Source: Halomonas ventosae
GTDB lineage: Bacteria; Pseudomonadota; Gammaproteobacteria; Pseudomonadales; Halomonadaceae
Reading direction: 5' to 3'
NCBI RefSeq assembly: GCF_004363555.1
Contig: NZ_SNZJ01000023.1
Location: 1-64,000 of the forward strand
DNA length: 64,000 nucleotides
Program-made: the position numbers and the translations under genes
The notes under the pieces: model-generated
Databases searched by the model: none
What the model was told of the DNA's origin: nothing
Seen by the model: only the letters and a program-made list of their open reading frames with translations
Part shown: piece after piece, positions 32,474-40,266 of the stretch
Position numbering within the stretch: position 1 is the stretch's first letter
Layout of the letters: each line of letters begins with the position of its first letter

Positions 32474-33376
32474 ATGCAAGCCACCATGGATGCGGGCGCG
32501 CTGGTCGATGCCTTCCTCGACGGCCTGTGGCTGGAGCGGGGGGCGAGCGACAATACCCTGGCCGCCTATCGCCACGACCTGAGCGCCTGGCAGGCGCGCC
32601 TGGAGTGCGCCAACCAGCGGCTGCTGGCGCCGGCCGGCGGGGAGTTGCCGGCCTGGCTCGACGAGCGTCGCGAGGCCGGCTACAGCCTGCGCAGCAACGC
32701 CCGGCTGCTCTCCAGCCTGCGCGGCTTCTATCGCTGGGCGCTGGCAGAAGGGCTCGTCGACCAGGACCCGCTGGCCGAGGTGCGGCTGCCCCGGGTGCGC
32801 CCCTCGCTTCCCGATACCCTGGAGGAGGCCGAGGTGGAGCGCCTGCTCGCGGCCCCGGATCTGGCCACCGACCTGGGGCTGCGTGACCGGGCGATGCTCG
32901 AGTTGCTCTACGGGGCCGGGTTGCGGGTCAGCGAGCTGGTGGGGCTGACCACCGATGCGGTCAACCTGCGCCAGGGGGTGGTCCGGGTGCGGGGCAAGGG
33001 CGACAAGGACCGCCTGGTGCCACTGGGCGAGGAGGCCGTGGCCTGGCTGTCGCGCTACCTGCGTGGCGCCCGGGGGGCGCTGATGGTCGACATCACCCGA
33101 CCGGCGCTGTTTCCCGGGCGGGGCGACCGCTGCCTGACGCGCCAGGCCTTCTGGCACCGCATCAAGGCCCATGCGCGTACTGCCGGCATCGACCGGCCGC
33201 TGTCGCCGCATACCCTGCGCCACGCCTTCGCCACCCATCTGTTGAATCATGGGGCCAACCTGCGTGTCGTACAGCTGCTGCTCGGTCACAGCGACCTCTC
33301 GACCACGCAGATCTATACCCATGTGGCGCAGGTGCGACTGGAAGCCCTGCATGCCGACCATCATCCTCGAGGCTGA
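32474..33376 (+). CDS. xerD: Site-specific tyrosine recombinase XerD
   Basis: The 300-residue protein has an N-terminal SAM-like core-binding domain (ERGASDNTLAAYRHDL) and a catalytic domain with Arg in YGAGLRVSELVGL, HTLRHAFATHLLNHGANLRV, LLGHSDLSTTQIYTHV (His and Tyr nucleophile). With XerC it resolves chromosome dimers at dif. The order xerD-dsbC and later recJ-prfB-lysS recalls E. coli. The ATG at 32474 has GGGAG upstream. The next gene starts three bases after the stop. Confidence 0.95.
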   Translation: MQATMDAGALVDAFLDGLWLERGASDNTLAAYRHDLSAWQARLECANQRLLAPAGGELPAWLDERREAGYSLRSNARLLSSLRGFYRWALAEGLVDQDPLAEVRLPRVRPSLPDTLEEAEVERLLAAPDLATDLGLRDRAMLELLYGAGLRVSELVGLTTDAVNLRQGVVRVRGKGDKDRLVPLGEEAVAWLSRYLRGARGALMVDITRPALFPGRGDRCLTRQAFWHRIKAHARTAGIDRPLSPHTLRHAFATHLLNHGANLRVVQLLLGHSDLSTTQIYTHVAQVRLEALHADHHPRG

Positions 33377-33379
33377 CTC

Positions 33380-34120
33380 ATGAGACGATCGACCCTTACC
33401 CTCGGCGGCGGACTGCTCGCCGCCTCCCTGGCCCTGCTGCCCGTCGCCCAGGCCGACCCGGCCGAACAGCTGGCCGAGACCCTCACGGTCAACGGCCAGT
33501 CCATGCCCGTGGAGCGCGTGCGCGAGACACCGCTGGAGGGCTTCTTCGAGGTGAGGCTGGAGAGTGGCGAGACCTTCTACAGCAACGCCGAGGGCAGCCA
33601 CTTCCTGGTCGGCGACCTCTACGAGAACGGCGAAAACGGCCTGGTCAACCTCACCGAGCAGGGGCGCAACGCCGAGCGCAGCGGGCGTCTCGCCGCGGTG
33701 CCGGAGAGCGAGCGGGTGGTCTTCCGCGGCCCCGGCGAGCCACGCGCCACCCTCATGGTCTTCACCGATACCACCTGCCCCTACTGCCGGCAGCTCCACG
33801 AGGAGGTGCCACGGCTCAACGAGCTGGGGATCGAGGTGCACTACCTGGCCTTCCCGCGCAGCGGCCTGGGCTCGCCGGGGGGCAGGGAGCTGCAGCAGGT
33901 GTGGTGTGCCGACAATCCGGCCGAGGCGATGTCCGCGGCCAAGCGCGAGGAAGCGCTGTCGGCTGCCGCCGACTGCGACAATCCGGTCGAGGAACAGTAT
34001 CATCTGGGCATGGAGCTCGGCGTCCAGGGTACGCCGGCCATCGTGCTGCCCGACGGTCGCCTGGTGCCCGGCTACGTGCCGGCGGAGCGCCTGGCCGCCA
34101 TGCTCGGCCTGAACGAGTGA
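33380..34120 (+). CDS. dsbC: Periplasmic disulfide isomerase DsbC
   Basis: The 246-residue protein has a cleavable signal peptide (cut near AQA, residue 25), an N-terminal dimerisation domain (LEGFFEVRLESGETFYSNAE) and a thioredoxin fold with CPYC in TDTTCPYCRQLHEE, followed by cis-Pro in VQGTPAIVLPDG. An additional cysteine pair (WCAD ... DCDN) matches the structural disulfide of DsbC. It reshuffles wrong disulfides in the periplasm, kept reduced by DsbD. Probably cotranscribed with xerD. Confidence 0.94.
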   Translation: MRRSTLTLGGGLLAASLALLPVAQADPAEQLAETLTVNGQSMPVERVRETPLEGFFEVRLESGETFYSNAEGSHFLVGDLYENGENGLVNLTEQGRNAERSGRLAAVPESERVVFRGPGEPRATLMVFTDTTCPYCRQLHEEVPRLNELGIEVHYLAFPRSGLGSPGGRELQQVWCADNPAEAMSAAKREEALSAAADCDNPVEEQYHLGMELGVQGTPAIVLPDGRLVPGYVPAERLAAMLGLNE

Positions 34121-34205
34121 TGACCGACGTCGATGAACGTCGGCACGGCGGGCCCGGACGGGCCCGATCCACGCTGAGACACACGCCAGAACGAGGGGAA
34201 TGACA

Positions 34206-35522
34206 TTGAAACCGGTGAGAGTGGGAATCTGTGGCCTGGGGACCGTCGGTGGCGGAACCTTCAACGTGCTGACACGCAATGCCGACGACATCGCCCGGCG
34301 GGCGGGACGTCCGATCGTCATCGAGCAGGTCGCTTTCCGCAGCCTCAATCCCGACTGTGATACCACCGGCATCCGGACCACCTCCGACGTCTTCGAGGTG
34401 GCCACCAACCCCGATATCGACGTGCTGGTCGAGCTGATCGGCGGCTACGACGTGGCCCGCGAGCTGGTGCTCACCGCCATCGAGCACGGCAAGCACGTGG
34501 TTACCGCCAACAAGGCGCTGATCGCCGTGCACGGCAACGAGATCTTCCGGGCCGCCCACGAGAAGGGCGTGATCGTCGCCTTCGAGGCCGCGGTGGCCGG
34601 TGGCATCCCGGTGATCAAGTCGCTGCGCGAGGGCCTGGGGGCCAACCGCATCGAGTGGGTGGCCGGCATCATCAACGGCACCGGCAACTACATCCTGACC
34701 CATATGCGCGACGAGGGGCGGGCCTTCGAGGACGTGCTCGCCGAGGCCCAGGCGCTGGGCTACGCCGAGTCCGACCCGACCTTCGACGTCGAGGGCATCG
34801 ACGCCGCCCACAAGCTGACCATCCTCGCCTCCATCGCCTATGGCGTGCCGCTGCAGTTCGACAAGGCCTACACCGAGGGCATCTCGCGGATCACCGCCGA
34901 GGACGTGGAGCAGGCCGACAACCTGGGCTACGTGATCAAGCATCTGGGGATCTCCAAGCGTACCGAATCGGGCCTCGAACTGCGGGTGCACCCGACCCTG
35001 ATTCCCAAGGAACGCCTGCTGGCCAGCGTCCACGGCGTCAAGAACGCCATCGCGGTGATGGGCGACGCCGTGGGACCGACCCTCTATTACGGAGCCGGTG
35101 CCGGCGCCGAGCCCACCGCCTCCGCGGTGGTCGCCGACCTGCTGGACGTGGCCCGCGACATCGCCACCGATCACCACTACCGGGTGCCCTACCTGGCCTT
35201 CAGCGGCATCGGCGAGCAGGAGAGCGACCTGCCGATCATGCCCATGGAAGACATCATCACCGCCTACTACCTGCGGCTGCTGGCGGTGGACCGCCCCGGC
35301 GTGCTGGCGCGGGTGGCGACCATCCTCTCCGAGCAGGGCATCTCCATCGAGGCGCTGATCCAGAAGGAGGCCACCGAGGGCGAACTGGTGCCGATCATCC
35401 TGCTGACCCATCGCACCCGCGAGAAGCAGATGAACGAGGCGATCCGCCTGATCGAGTCGCTGGCCGACATCGCCGGCCCGGTGACGCGCATTCGGGTCGA
35501 GTCGCTGGACGAGCAGGAGTAA
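34206..35522 (+). CDS. hom: Homoserine dehydrogenase
   Basis: The protein of about 438 residues has an NAD(P)-binding GICGLGTVGGGTFNVL motif, catalytic-domain blocks TANKALIAVHGNEIF, FEAAVAGGIPVIKSLREGL and AGIINGTGNYILT, and a C-terminal ACT domain (YYLRLLAVDRPGVLARVATI) for threonine feedback. It makes homoserine for Thr and Met. I prefer TTG at 34206: GAGGGG ends seven bases before it and the product begins MKPVRVGICGLG as in relatives. The ATG at 34200 is only one base from the ribosome site. thrC follows after three bases. Confidence 0.95.
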   Translation: MKPVRVGICGLGTVGGGTFNVLTRNADDIARRAGRPIVIEQVAFRSLNPDCDTTGIRTTSDVFEVATNPDIDVLVELIGGYDVARELVLTAIEHGKHVVTANKALIAVHGNEIFRAAHEKGVIVAFEAAVAGGIPVIKSLREGLGANRIEWVAGIINGTGNYILTHMRDEGRAFEDVLAEAQALGYAESDPTFDVEGIDAAHKLTILASIAYGVPLQFDKAYTEGISRITAEDVEQADNLGYVIKHLGISKRTESGLELRVHPTLIPKERLLASVHGVKNAIAVMGDAVGPTLYYGAGAGAEPTASAVVADLLDVARDIATDHHYRVPYLAFSGIGEQESDLPIMPMEDIITAYYLRLLAVDRPGVLARVATILSEQGISIEALIQKEATEGELVPIILLTHRTREKQMNEAIRLIESLADIAGPVTRIRVESLDEQE

Positions 35523-35525
35523 GCC

Positions 35526-36914
35526 ATGCGCTATATCAGCACCCGCGGGCAGGCGCCCGCGCTCTCCTTCGAGGAGGTCGTGCTCACCGGCATGGCCAGC
35601 GACGGCGGCCTCTATGTGCCGGATGAGATCCCGACGCTTTCCCATGATGACCTGGCGGCCATGGCCGGGCTCTCCTATGCCGAGATCGCCTTCCGGGTCA
35701 TGCAGCCCTACGTCAACGGCGAGATCGACGACGCGACCTTCCGCGGCATCGTCGAGGAGGCCTATGCCACCTTCAGCCACGATGCCGTGGTGCCGCTCAA
35801 CCAGCTCGATGCCAACCACTTCCTGCTCGAGCTGTTCCATGGCCCGACGCTGGCCTTCAAGGACGTGGCGCTGCAGTTGCTCGGCCGCATCCTCGACCAT
35901 TTCCTGCAGAAGCGTGGCGAGCGGGCCGTCATCATGGGGGCGACCTCCGGGGATACCGGCTCGGCGGCCATCGAGGGCTGCCGCCACTGCGACAACCTGG
36001 ACATCTTCATCCTCCATCCCCACCAGCGGGTCTCGGAGGTGCAGCGACGCCAGATGACCACGGTGCTGGCCGACAACGTCTTCAATGTCGCCATCGAGGG
36101 CAACTTCGATGACGCCCAGGCGATGGTCAAGGCGAGCTTCGCCGACCAGTCGTTCCTGAATGGCACCCGGCTGGTGGCGGTGAACTCCATCAACTGGGCG
36201 CGCATAATGGCCCAAATCGTCTACTACGTCGCCTCGGCCGTGGCGCTGGGGGCCCCCCACCGGGCGGTGAGCTTCTGCGTGCCCTCGGCCAACTTCGGCA
36301 ATGTCTTCGCCGGCTACATGGCCAAGCGCATGGGGCTGCCGGTGAAGCAGTTCATCATCGCCACCAATGCCAACGACATCCTGCACCGCACCCTGGCCGA
36401 CAACGACTTCTCCAAGCAGGAGCTGGTGGCCACCCTGGCGCCCTCCATGGACATCGTGGTGTCCTCCAACTTCGAACGGCTGCTGTTCGAGGCCTACGAG
36501 CGCGACGGGGCGGCGGTGAAGGCCCTGCTCGAGCGCTTCCAGAGCGAGCCCTCGGCGCTGGCCGAGGCGCCGCTGGCCAGGCTGCGCGAGTCCTTCGCCA
36601 GCCACAGCGTGGACGATGCCACCATCCTGGAGGTGATCCGCGAGGCGCATCACCGCACCCAGGAGATCCTCGACCCGCACACCGCCACCGGCTACCGTGC
36701 CGCCGAGCAGGAGCGTGCCGATGCCGCGACCCCGGTGATCACCCTGGCCACGGCCCACCCGGCCAAGTTCGCCGAAGCGGTGGTCAAGGCCGGCTTCCCG
36801 GGCGTGCCGCTGCCGCCGCACATGGACGACCTGCTGGAGCGCGAGGAGCGCTACACCGTGCTGCCCGCGGAGCTTTCCGCCGTGCAGCAGTTCGTGGCCG
36901 AGAACCGGCGCTGA
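35526..36914 (+). CDS. thrC: Threonine synthase
   Basis: The 462-residue PLP enzyme has the ThrC N-terminus MRYISTRGQAPALSFEEVVL, the cofactor lysine in GPTLAFKDVALQLLGRIL, MGATSGDTGSAAIEGC, and SANFGNVFAGYMAKRMGLPV. It converts O-phosphohomoserine to threonine. With hom it forms a tight two-gene unit inserted between dsbC and recJ; thrB is not nearby. GGAGTAAGCC precedes the ATG. Confidence 0.96.
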   Translation: MRYISTRGQAPALSFEEVVLTGMASDGGLYVPDEIPTLSHDDLAAMAGLSYAEIAFRVMQPYVNGEIDDATFRGIVEEAYATFSHDAVVPLNQLDANHFLLELFHGPTLAFKDVALQLLGRILDHFLQKRGERAVIMGATSGDTGSAAIEGCRHCDNLDIFILHPHQRVSEVQRRQMTTVLADNVFNVAIEGNFDDAQAMVKASFADQSFLNGTRLVAVNSINWARIMAQIVYYVASAVALGAPHRAVSFCVPSANFGNVFAGYMAKRMGLPVKQFIIATNANDILHRTLADNDFSKQELVATLAPSMDIVVSSNFERLLFEAYERDGAAVKALLERFQSEPSALAEAPLARLRESFASHSVDDATILEVIREAHHRTQEILDPHTATGYRAAEQERADAATPVITLATAHPAKFAEAVVKAGFPGVPLPPHMDDLLEREERYTVLPAELSAVQQFVAENRR

Positions 36915-37185
36915 AGTGCATGACCCAGCGACATCACTGGCGAGGGGCGCCAGGCTAGTTGTGTGAAGCCCAAGCGCCGCTGGCGTACGATGCCCGCTTG
37001 GGGCTGACCCGGCGACAGGCCCCGAAGTGTCGGACCATCGAGGAGGCGCTGTGAACCCTTCCCTGGGCGCTACCGATACCATCCCTGGCATAGGACCCCC
37101 TCTTCGGCCTGTCCCCGGCGCCCCTCGCTCGGTCCGGCGCCTTCTCTTGCCCAACGGTCACCGACTTGAACCAGAGGAGCATGGC

Positions 37186-38988
37186 TTGGACGCCGTCACC
37201 GATCCCATCGATCTGCATGCGCGTTTGCGCCCCCGCATCCAGCCCAGGCCCCGCGATGAGGGGCTCTATGCCCGTGCTCGCGAAGAGGGCCTGACCGAGC
37301 TTCAGGCCCGGGTGCTGGCGGGGCGGCTTGCCGGCTACCAGGGTGAACTGGCGCCGCTGGTCTCGCCCAGCCTGCGCCACCTGGCCCACCCCGAGAAGCT
37401 CGCCGACGCACGGCGTGCGGCCGAGCGCATTGCCCAGGCGGTGGTGGATGGCGAGCATATCGGCATCCTCACCGACTACGACGTGGACGGCATCACCTCC
37501 CACGTGGTGATCCGGCGTACCCTGGTGGAGCTCTTCGGGGTGCCCGAGGCGCGCCTGCACAGCCTCATTGGCCACCGCATCCATGACGGCTACGGCATCA
37601 GCCTGCCGCTGGTGGAGCGCACACTGGCGCTCTCGCCGCGGCCGAGCCTGGTGATCACCGCCGACTGTGGAAGTTCCGACGAGCCGCGCATCGCCCGGCT
37701 CCGGGATGCCGGCATCGAGGTGGTGGTCAGCGACCACCACGCCCTGCCGGTGGAGGGGCCGCCGGCCTCGGCCTATGCCGTGGTCAATCCCACCCGTGAC
37801 GACTGCGCCTATCCCGACCCGACCATCGCCGGCTGCATGGTGGCCTGGCTTACGATGTCGCTGACCCGCGGCGTGCTGGTCGAGTGGGGGGTGCTGCCCG
37901 AAGCCACGCCCAAGCTCTCGCCCTGGCTCTCCTACGTGGCACTGGGCACGGTGGCGGACTGCGTCTCCCTGGGCGGCAGCGCCGCCAACCGCGCCGTGGT
38001 GACCCATGGCCTGGCGCTGATCAATCGCATGGAGGCCGCCTGCTGGCGCGCCATGGCGGCACGCCTGGGGGCCGACAGTGTGCCCTTCGATGCCGAGACC
38101 CTGGCCTTCCAGATGGGACCACGGATCAACGCCCGTTCGCGGCTCGACGATCCCTATGCGGCGCTGCACTTTATGCTCGCCGAGCAGGATCATGTGGCGA
38201 GCCGCTACCTGGATGTGCTGGATCAGGATAACCAGTCGCGCAAGGCGATCGAGGCGGAGATGGCCGAGGAGGCCAAGGCCCTGGCGCTGCCGGCCCTGAC
38301 GGCCGACGAGCCCGCCATCGTCGTCTTCCTGGAGTCGGGCCATCCGGGCGTGCAGGGCATCGTCGCCTCGCGGCTGGTGCAGGCCTTCGGCCGGCCGGCG
38401 CTGGTGCTGACCCCGGCAGCGGCCCCCGGCATGCTCACCGGCTCCGGGCGCTCCATCGAGGGGCTGCACCTGCGCGACGCCCTGCAGCGCACCTTCGCGC
38501 TGGCGCCCGAGGCGCTGCCGCGCTTCGGTGGCCACCGCGGCGCCGCCGGGGTGGGGGTGCCGCGCGAACACCTGTCGGCGTTCCGTACGGCCTTCCTGCA
38601 GGCGGTGGCCGAGCAGCTTGGCGATACCGAGCTCTGCCCGCGAATCCTTACCGACGGTGAGCTGGCGCCCCATCAGCTCGGCCTCGCCACCCTCGACGAG
38701 CTCGAGCGGCTCGGGCCCTATGGCCGGGAGTTCGATGCCCCGCTGTTCCAGGGCGAGTTCCTGGTCGAGGCGCTGAGACCTGTGGGGGCCGATGGCAGCC
38801 ACCTGATGCTCGAGCTCTCCGCCGGGGCAGCGAGCCTGAAGGCCATCTGGTTTCGCGCCCTGACCCCGGGGGAGGTGCCGGCCTTCGGCGTCGGCGATCG
38901 CCTGCACTGTGCCTTCAAGCTCAATCGCAACCGCTGGCGGGGGCGCGAGAGCCTCCAGCTGATGGTCGAGCACGCCGAGCCACTATAA
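37186..38988 (+). CDS. recJ: RecJ-family single-stranded DNA exonuclease
   Basis: The 600-residue DHH phosphoesterase has motifs DYDVDG (residues 97-102, usually D-x-D-A-D-G), ITADCGSSD, VVVSDHHALPVEGP, VALGTVADCVSL and the DHHA1 block FGGHRGAAGVGVPREHLSAF. RecJ is a 5'-3' ssDNA exonuclease of RecF recombination. The frame is open to a GTG at 37051, but codons 37051-37185 have many A/T third positions unlike the gene body. TTG 37186 has GAGGAG six bases upstream. The Val in motif I and overall divergence leave room for a RecJ-like paralogue, but position in the xerD-dsbC-recJ order supports RecJ. The 36915-37185 gap holds a hairpin (36968-37004) and no gene. Confidence 0.85.
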   Translation: MDAVTDPIDLHARLRPRIQPRPRDEGLYARAREEGLTELQARVLAGRLAGYQGELAPLVSPSLRHLAHPEKLADARRAAERIAQAVVDGEHIGILTDYDVDGITSHVVIRRTLVELFGVPEARLHSLIGHRIHDGYGISLPLVERTLALSPRPSLVITADCGSSDEPRIARLRDAGIEVVVSDHHALPVEGPPASAYAVVNPTRDDCAYPDPTIAGCMVAWLTMSLTRGVLVEWGVLPEATPKLSPWLSYVALGTVADCVSLGGSAANRAVVTHGLALINRMEAACWRAMAARLGADSVPFDAETLAFQMGPRINARSRLDDPYAALHFMLAEQDHVASRYLDVLDQDNQSRKAIEAEMAEEAKALALPALTADEPAIVVFLESGHPGVQGIVASRLVQAFGRPALVLTPAAAPGMLTGSGRSIEGLHLRDALQRTFALAPEALPRFGGHRGAAGVGVPREHLSAFRTAFLQAVAEQLGDTELCPRILTDGELAPHQLGLATLDELERLGPYGREFDAPLFQGEFLVEALRPVGADGSHLMLELSAGAASLKAIWFRALTPGEVPAFGVGDRLHCAFKLNRNRWRGRESLQLMVEHAEPL

Positions 38989-38998
38989 GGAAAGAGAG

Positions 38999-39616
38999 AT
39001 GGATCCCCAGGAACTGCCCACCGACCCCCATCGCGCCCATGAGGACGTGATGGCGATGCTGGTCGGCACGCTCTTCGTCGCCCTCGGCGTCAGCTTCTAT
39101 ACCCAAGCGATGCTGCTCACCGGCAGTACCGCGGGCCTGGCCTTCCTGCTGCAGTACGCCACCGGCTGGCGCTTCGGGATCGGGTTCTTCCTGATCAACC
39201 TGCCGTTCTACTGGCTGGCCGTGCGTCGCATGGGCTGGTCGTTCACCCTTCGCACCTTCGTGGCCATCGGCCTGGTCTCGGTGTTCTCGGAGCTCACCGC
39301 CGGCTGGATCCGCATCGAGTGGCTGCAGCCGCTCTATGCGGCGCTGATGGGCGGCAGCCTGATCGGCATCGGCATGCTGGTGCTGTTCCGCCACCGCACG
39401 AGCCTCGGCGGCATCAACATCCTTGCGCTCTTCCTGCAGGACCGCTATGGCTGGCGGGCGGGCTACGTCCAGCTGGGGATCGATGCGCTGATCATGCTGG
39501 TCGCCCTGCTGGTGCTGCCGATCGAGCGGGTGGGCCTCTCGGTGGTGGGGGCGTTGGCGCTCAACCTGATCATCGCGCTGAACCACAAGCCGGGGCGCTA
39601 CATGGGCGTCAGCTGA
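38999..39616 (+). CDS. YitT-family membrane protein
   Basis: The 205-residue protein has five predicted membrane helices and the YitT hallmarks TQAMLLTGSTAGLAFLLQYA, FLINLPFYWLAVRRMGW and RHRTSLGGINILALFLQDRY. YitT proteins are inner membrane proteins of uncertain function, possibly transporters. This one is short and lacks the C-terminal DUF2179 domain of many Firmicutes members. GGAAAGAG lies before the ATG, ten bases after recJ. Confidence 0.88.
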   Translation: MDPQELPTDPHRAHEDVMAMLVGTLFVALGVSFYTQAMLLTGSTAGLAFLLQYATGWRFGIGFFLINLPFYWLAVRRMGWSFTLRTFVAIGLVSVFSELTAGWIRIEWLQPLYAALMGGSLIGIGMLVLFRHRTSLGGINILALFLQDRYGWRAGYVQLGIDALIMLVALLVLPIERVGLSVVGALALNLIIALNHKPGRYMGVS

Positions 39617-39627
39617 GGCATGGTGGC

Positions 39628-39689
39628 TCACTCGTTGGGCCAGACGCCGGGCGTGGCCAGCTCCAGCAGGTGACCGCCGGGGTCGTGGC
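39628..39689 (-). pseudogene. C-terminal remnant of a second VOC protein gene
   Basis: On the minus strand this encodes DPGGHLLELATPGVWPNE then a stop, nearly identical to the last 18 codons of the neighbouring VOC gene (DPDGHLLELATPGVWPNY). Homology stops abruptly upstream of the Asp codon. There is no start codon or remaining body, so it is a leftover of a duplicated or replaced gene. Confidence 0.85.
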
Positions 39690-39725
39690 CGGATTAGAGA
39701 GGCAGGCTCTCGCGGGAGAGCGTTC

Positions 39726-40145
39726 TCAATAGTTGGGCCAGACCCCGGGGGTGGCCAGTTCCAGAAGGTGGCCGTCGGGGTCGCGGAAATAGAGACTCTC
39801 TCCCCCTCGTGGCCAGTGGGTGCGCCCCTCGATGGCAATGCCGTGATCCTCGAGCTGGTCCTCCCAGGCCGCGAGCTCGCGGGCGGCGATGGCGAAGGCG
39901 AGGTGCACCCGGCCGCTGCCGTCGTGGGGCGGGATGGTCCCCATCCCGTCGGGCAGCACTACGGTCTCCAGCGTCTCGCCGTGCAGGAAGAGCAGCAGCA
40001 CCGAGCCGGCCCCGGCGTCATAGGCGGTGAAGCGGTGGTCGGCGTTGAAGGGCGAGAGTCCCATCACGCCCTCGAAGAAGGTCCGCGCCCGGGCCATGTC
40101 CTCCACGTAGAGCGCGGTCTCCAGTACGCCGTTGAGCCTGGGCAT
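39726..40145 (-). CDS. VOC (glyoxalase/bleomycin-resistance fold) family protein
   Basis: A 139-residue protein of two beta-alpha-beta-beta-beta units. The first has LETALYVEDMARARTFFEGV, the second has GRVHLAFAIAARELAAWED and ends in LYFRDPDGHLLELATPGVWP, the family metal-binding region (Glu in HLLELA, His in VHLAF). VOC enzymes include glyoxalases, dioxygenases and antibiotic-binding proteins; the substrate cannot be read here. The ATG at 40145 has GGAGG upstream, preferred over a GTG two codons earlier. A decayed copy of the 3' end lies just downstream. Confidence 0.88.
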   Translation of the reverse strand: MPRLNGVLETALYVEDMARARTFFEGVMGLSPFNADHRFTAYDAGAGSVLLLFLHGETLETVVLPDGMGTIPPHDGSGRVHLAFAIAARELAAWEDQLEDHGIAIEGRTHWPRGGESLYFRDPDGHLLELATPGVWPNY

Positions 40146-40188
40146 GGCCACCTCCGTTTCCGGTAATTCCCCTTCAGTCTAGCAAGGG

Positions 40189-40266
40189 TCAGCGCTGGCT
40201 CCCCCAGAACCACCAGGCGATCAGGGCGATCAGCGCCAGGCCGGCGAGATTGACGATCCAGCTCAT
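40189..40266 (-). CDS. 25-residue membrane microprotein coupled to copA
   Basis: A 25-codon gene starts in the ATGA that contains the copA stop (ATG at 40266). GGAGG is located eight bases upstream inside the last copA codons. The peptide begins [12 protein letters not shown] and continues as one hydrophobic helix with two tryptophans and a phenylalanine before a polar end (GSQR). Single-helix topology, the coupled start and the strong ribosome site indicate a real protein that may bind or stabilise the copper ATPase, by analogy with KdpF-type small subunits. The function is an inference; I know of no family name. Confidence 0.72.
   Translation of the reverse strand: MSWIVNLAGLALIALIAWWFWGSQR

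Noticed and set aside
33816..37154. An 1112-codon minus-strand frame across dsbC, hom and thrC
   Set aside because: Complete overlap with three well-conserved genes in the opposite sense and no recognisable domain.
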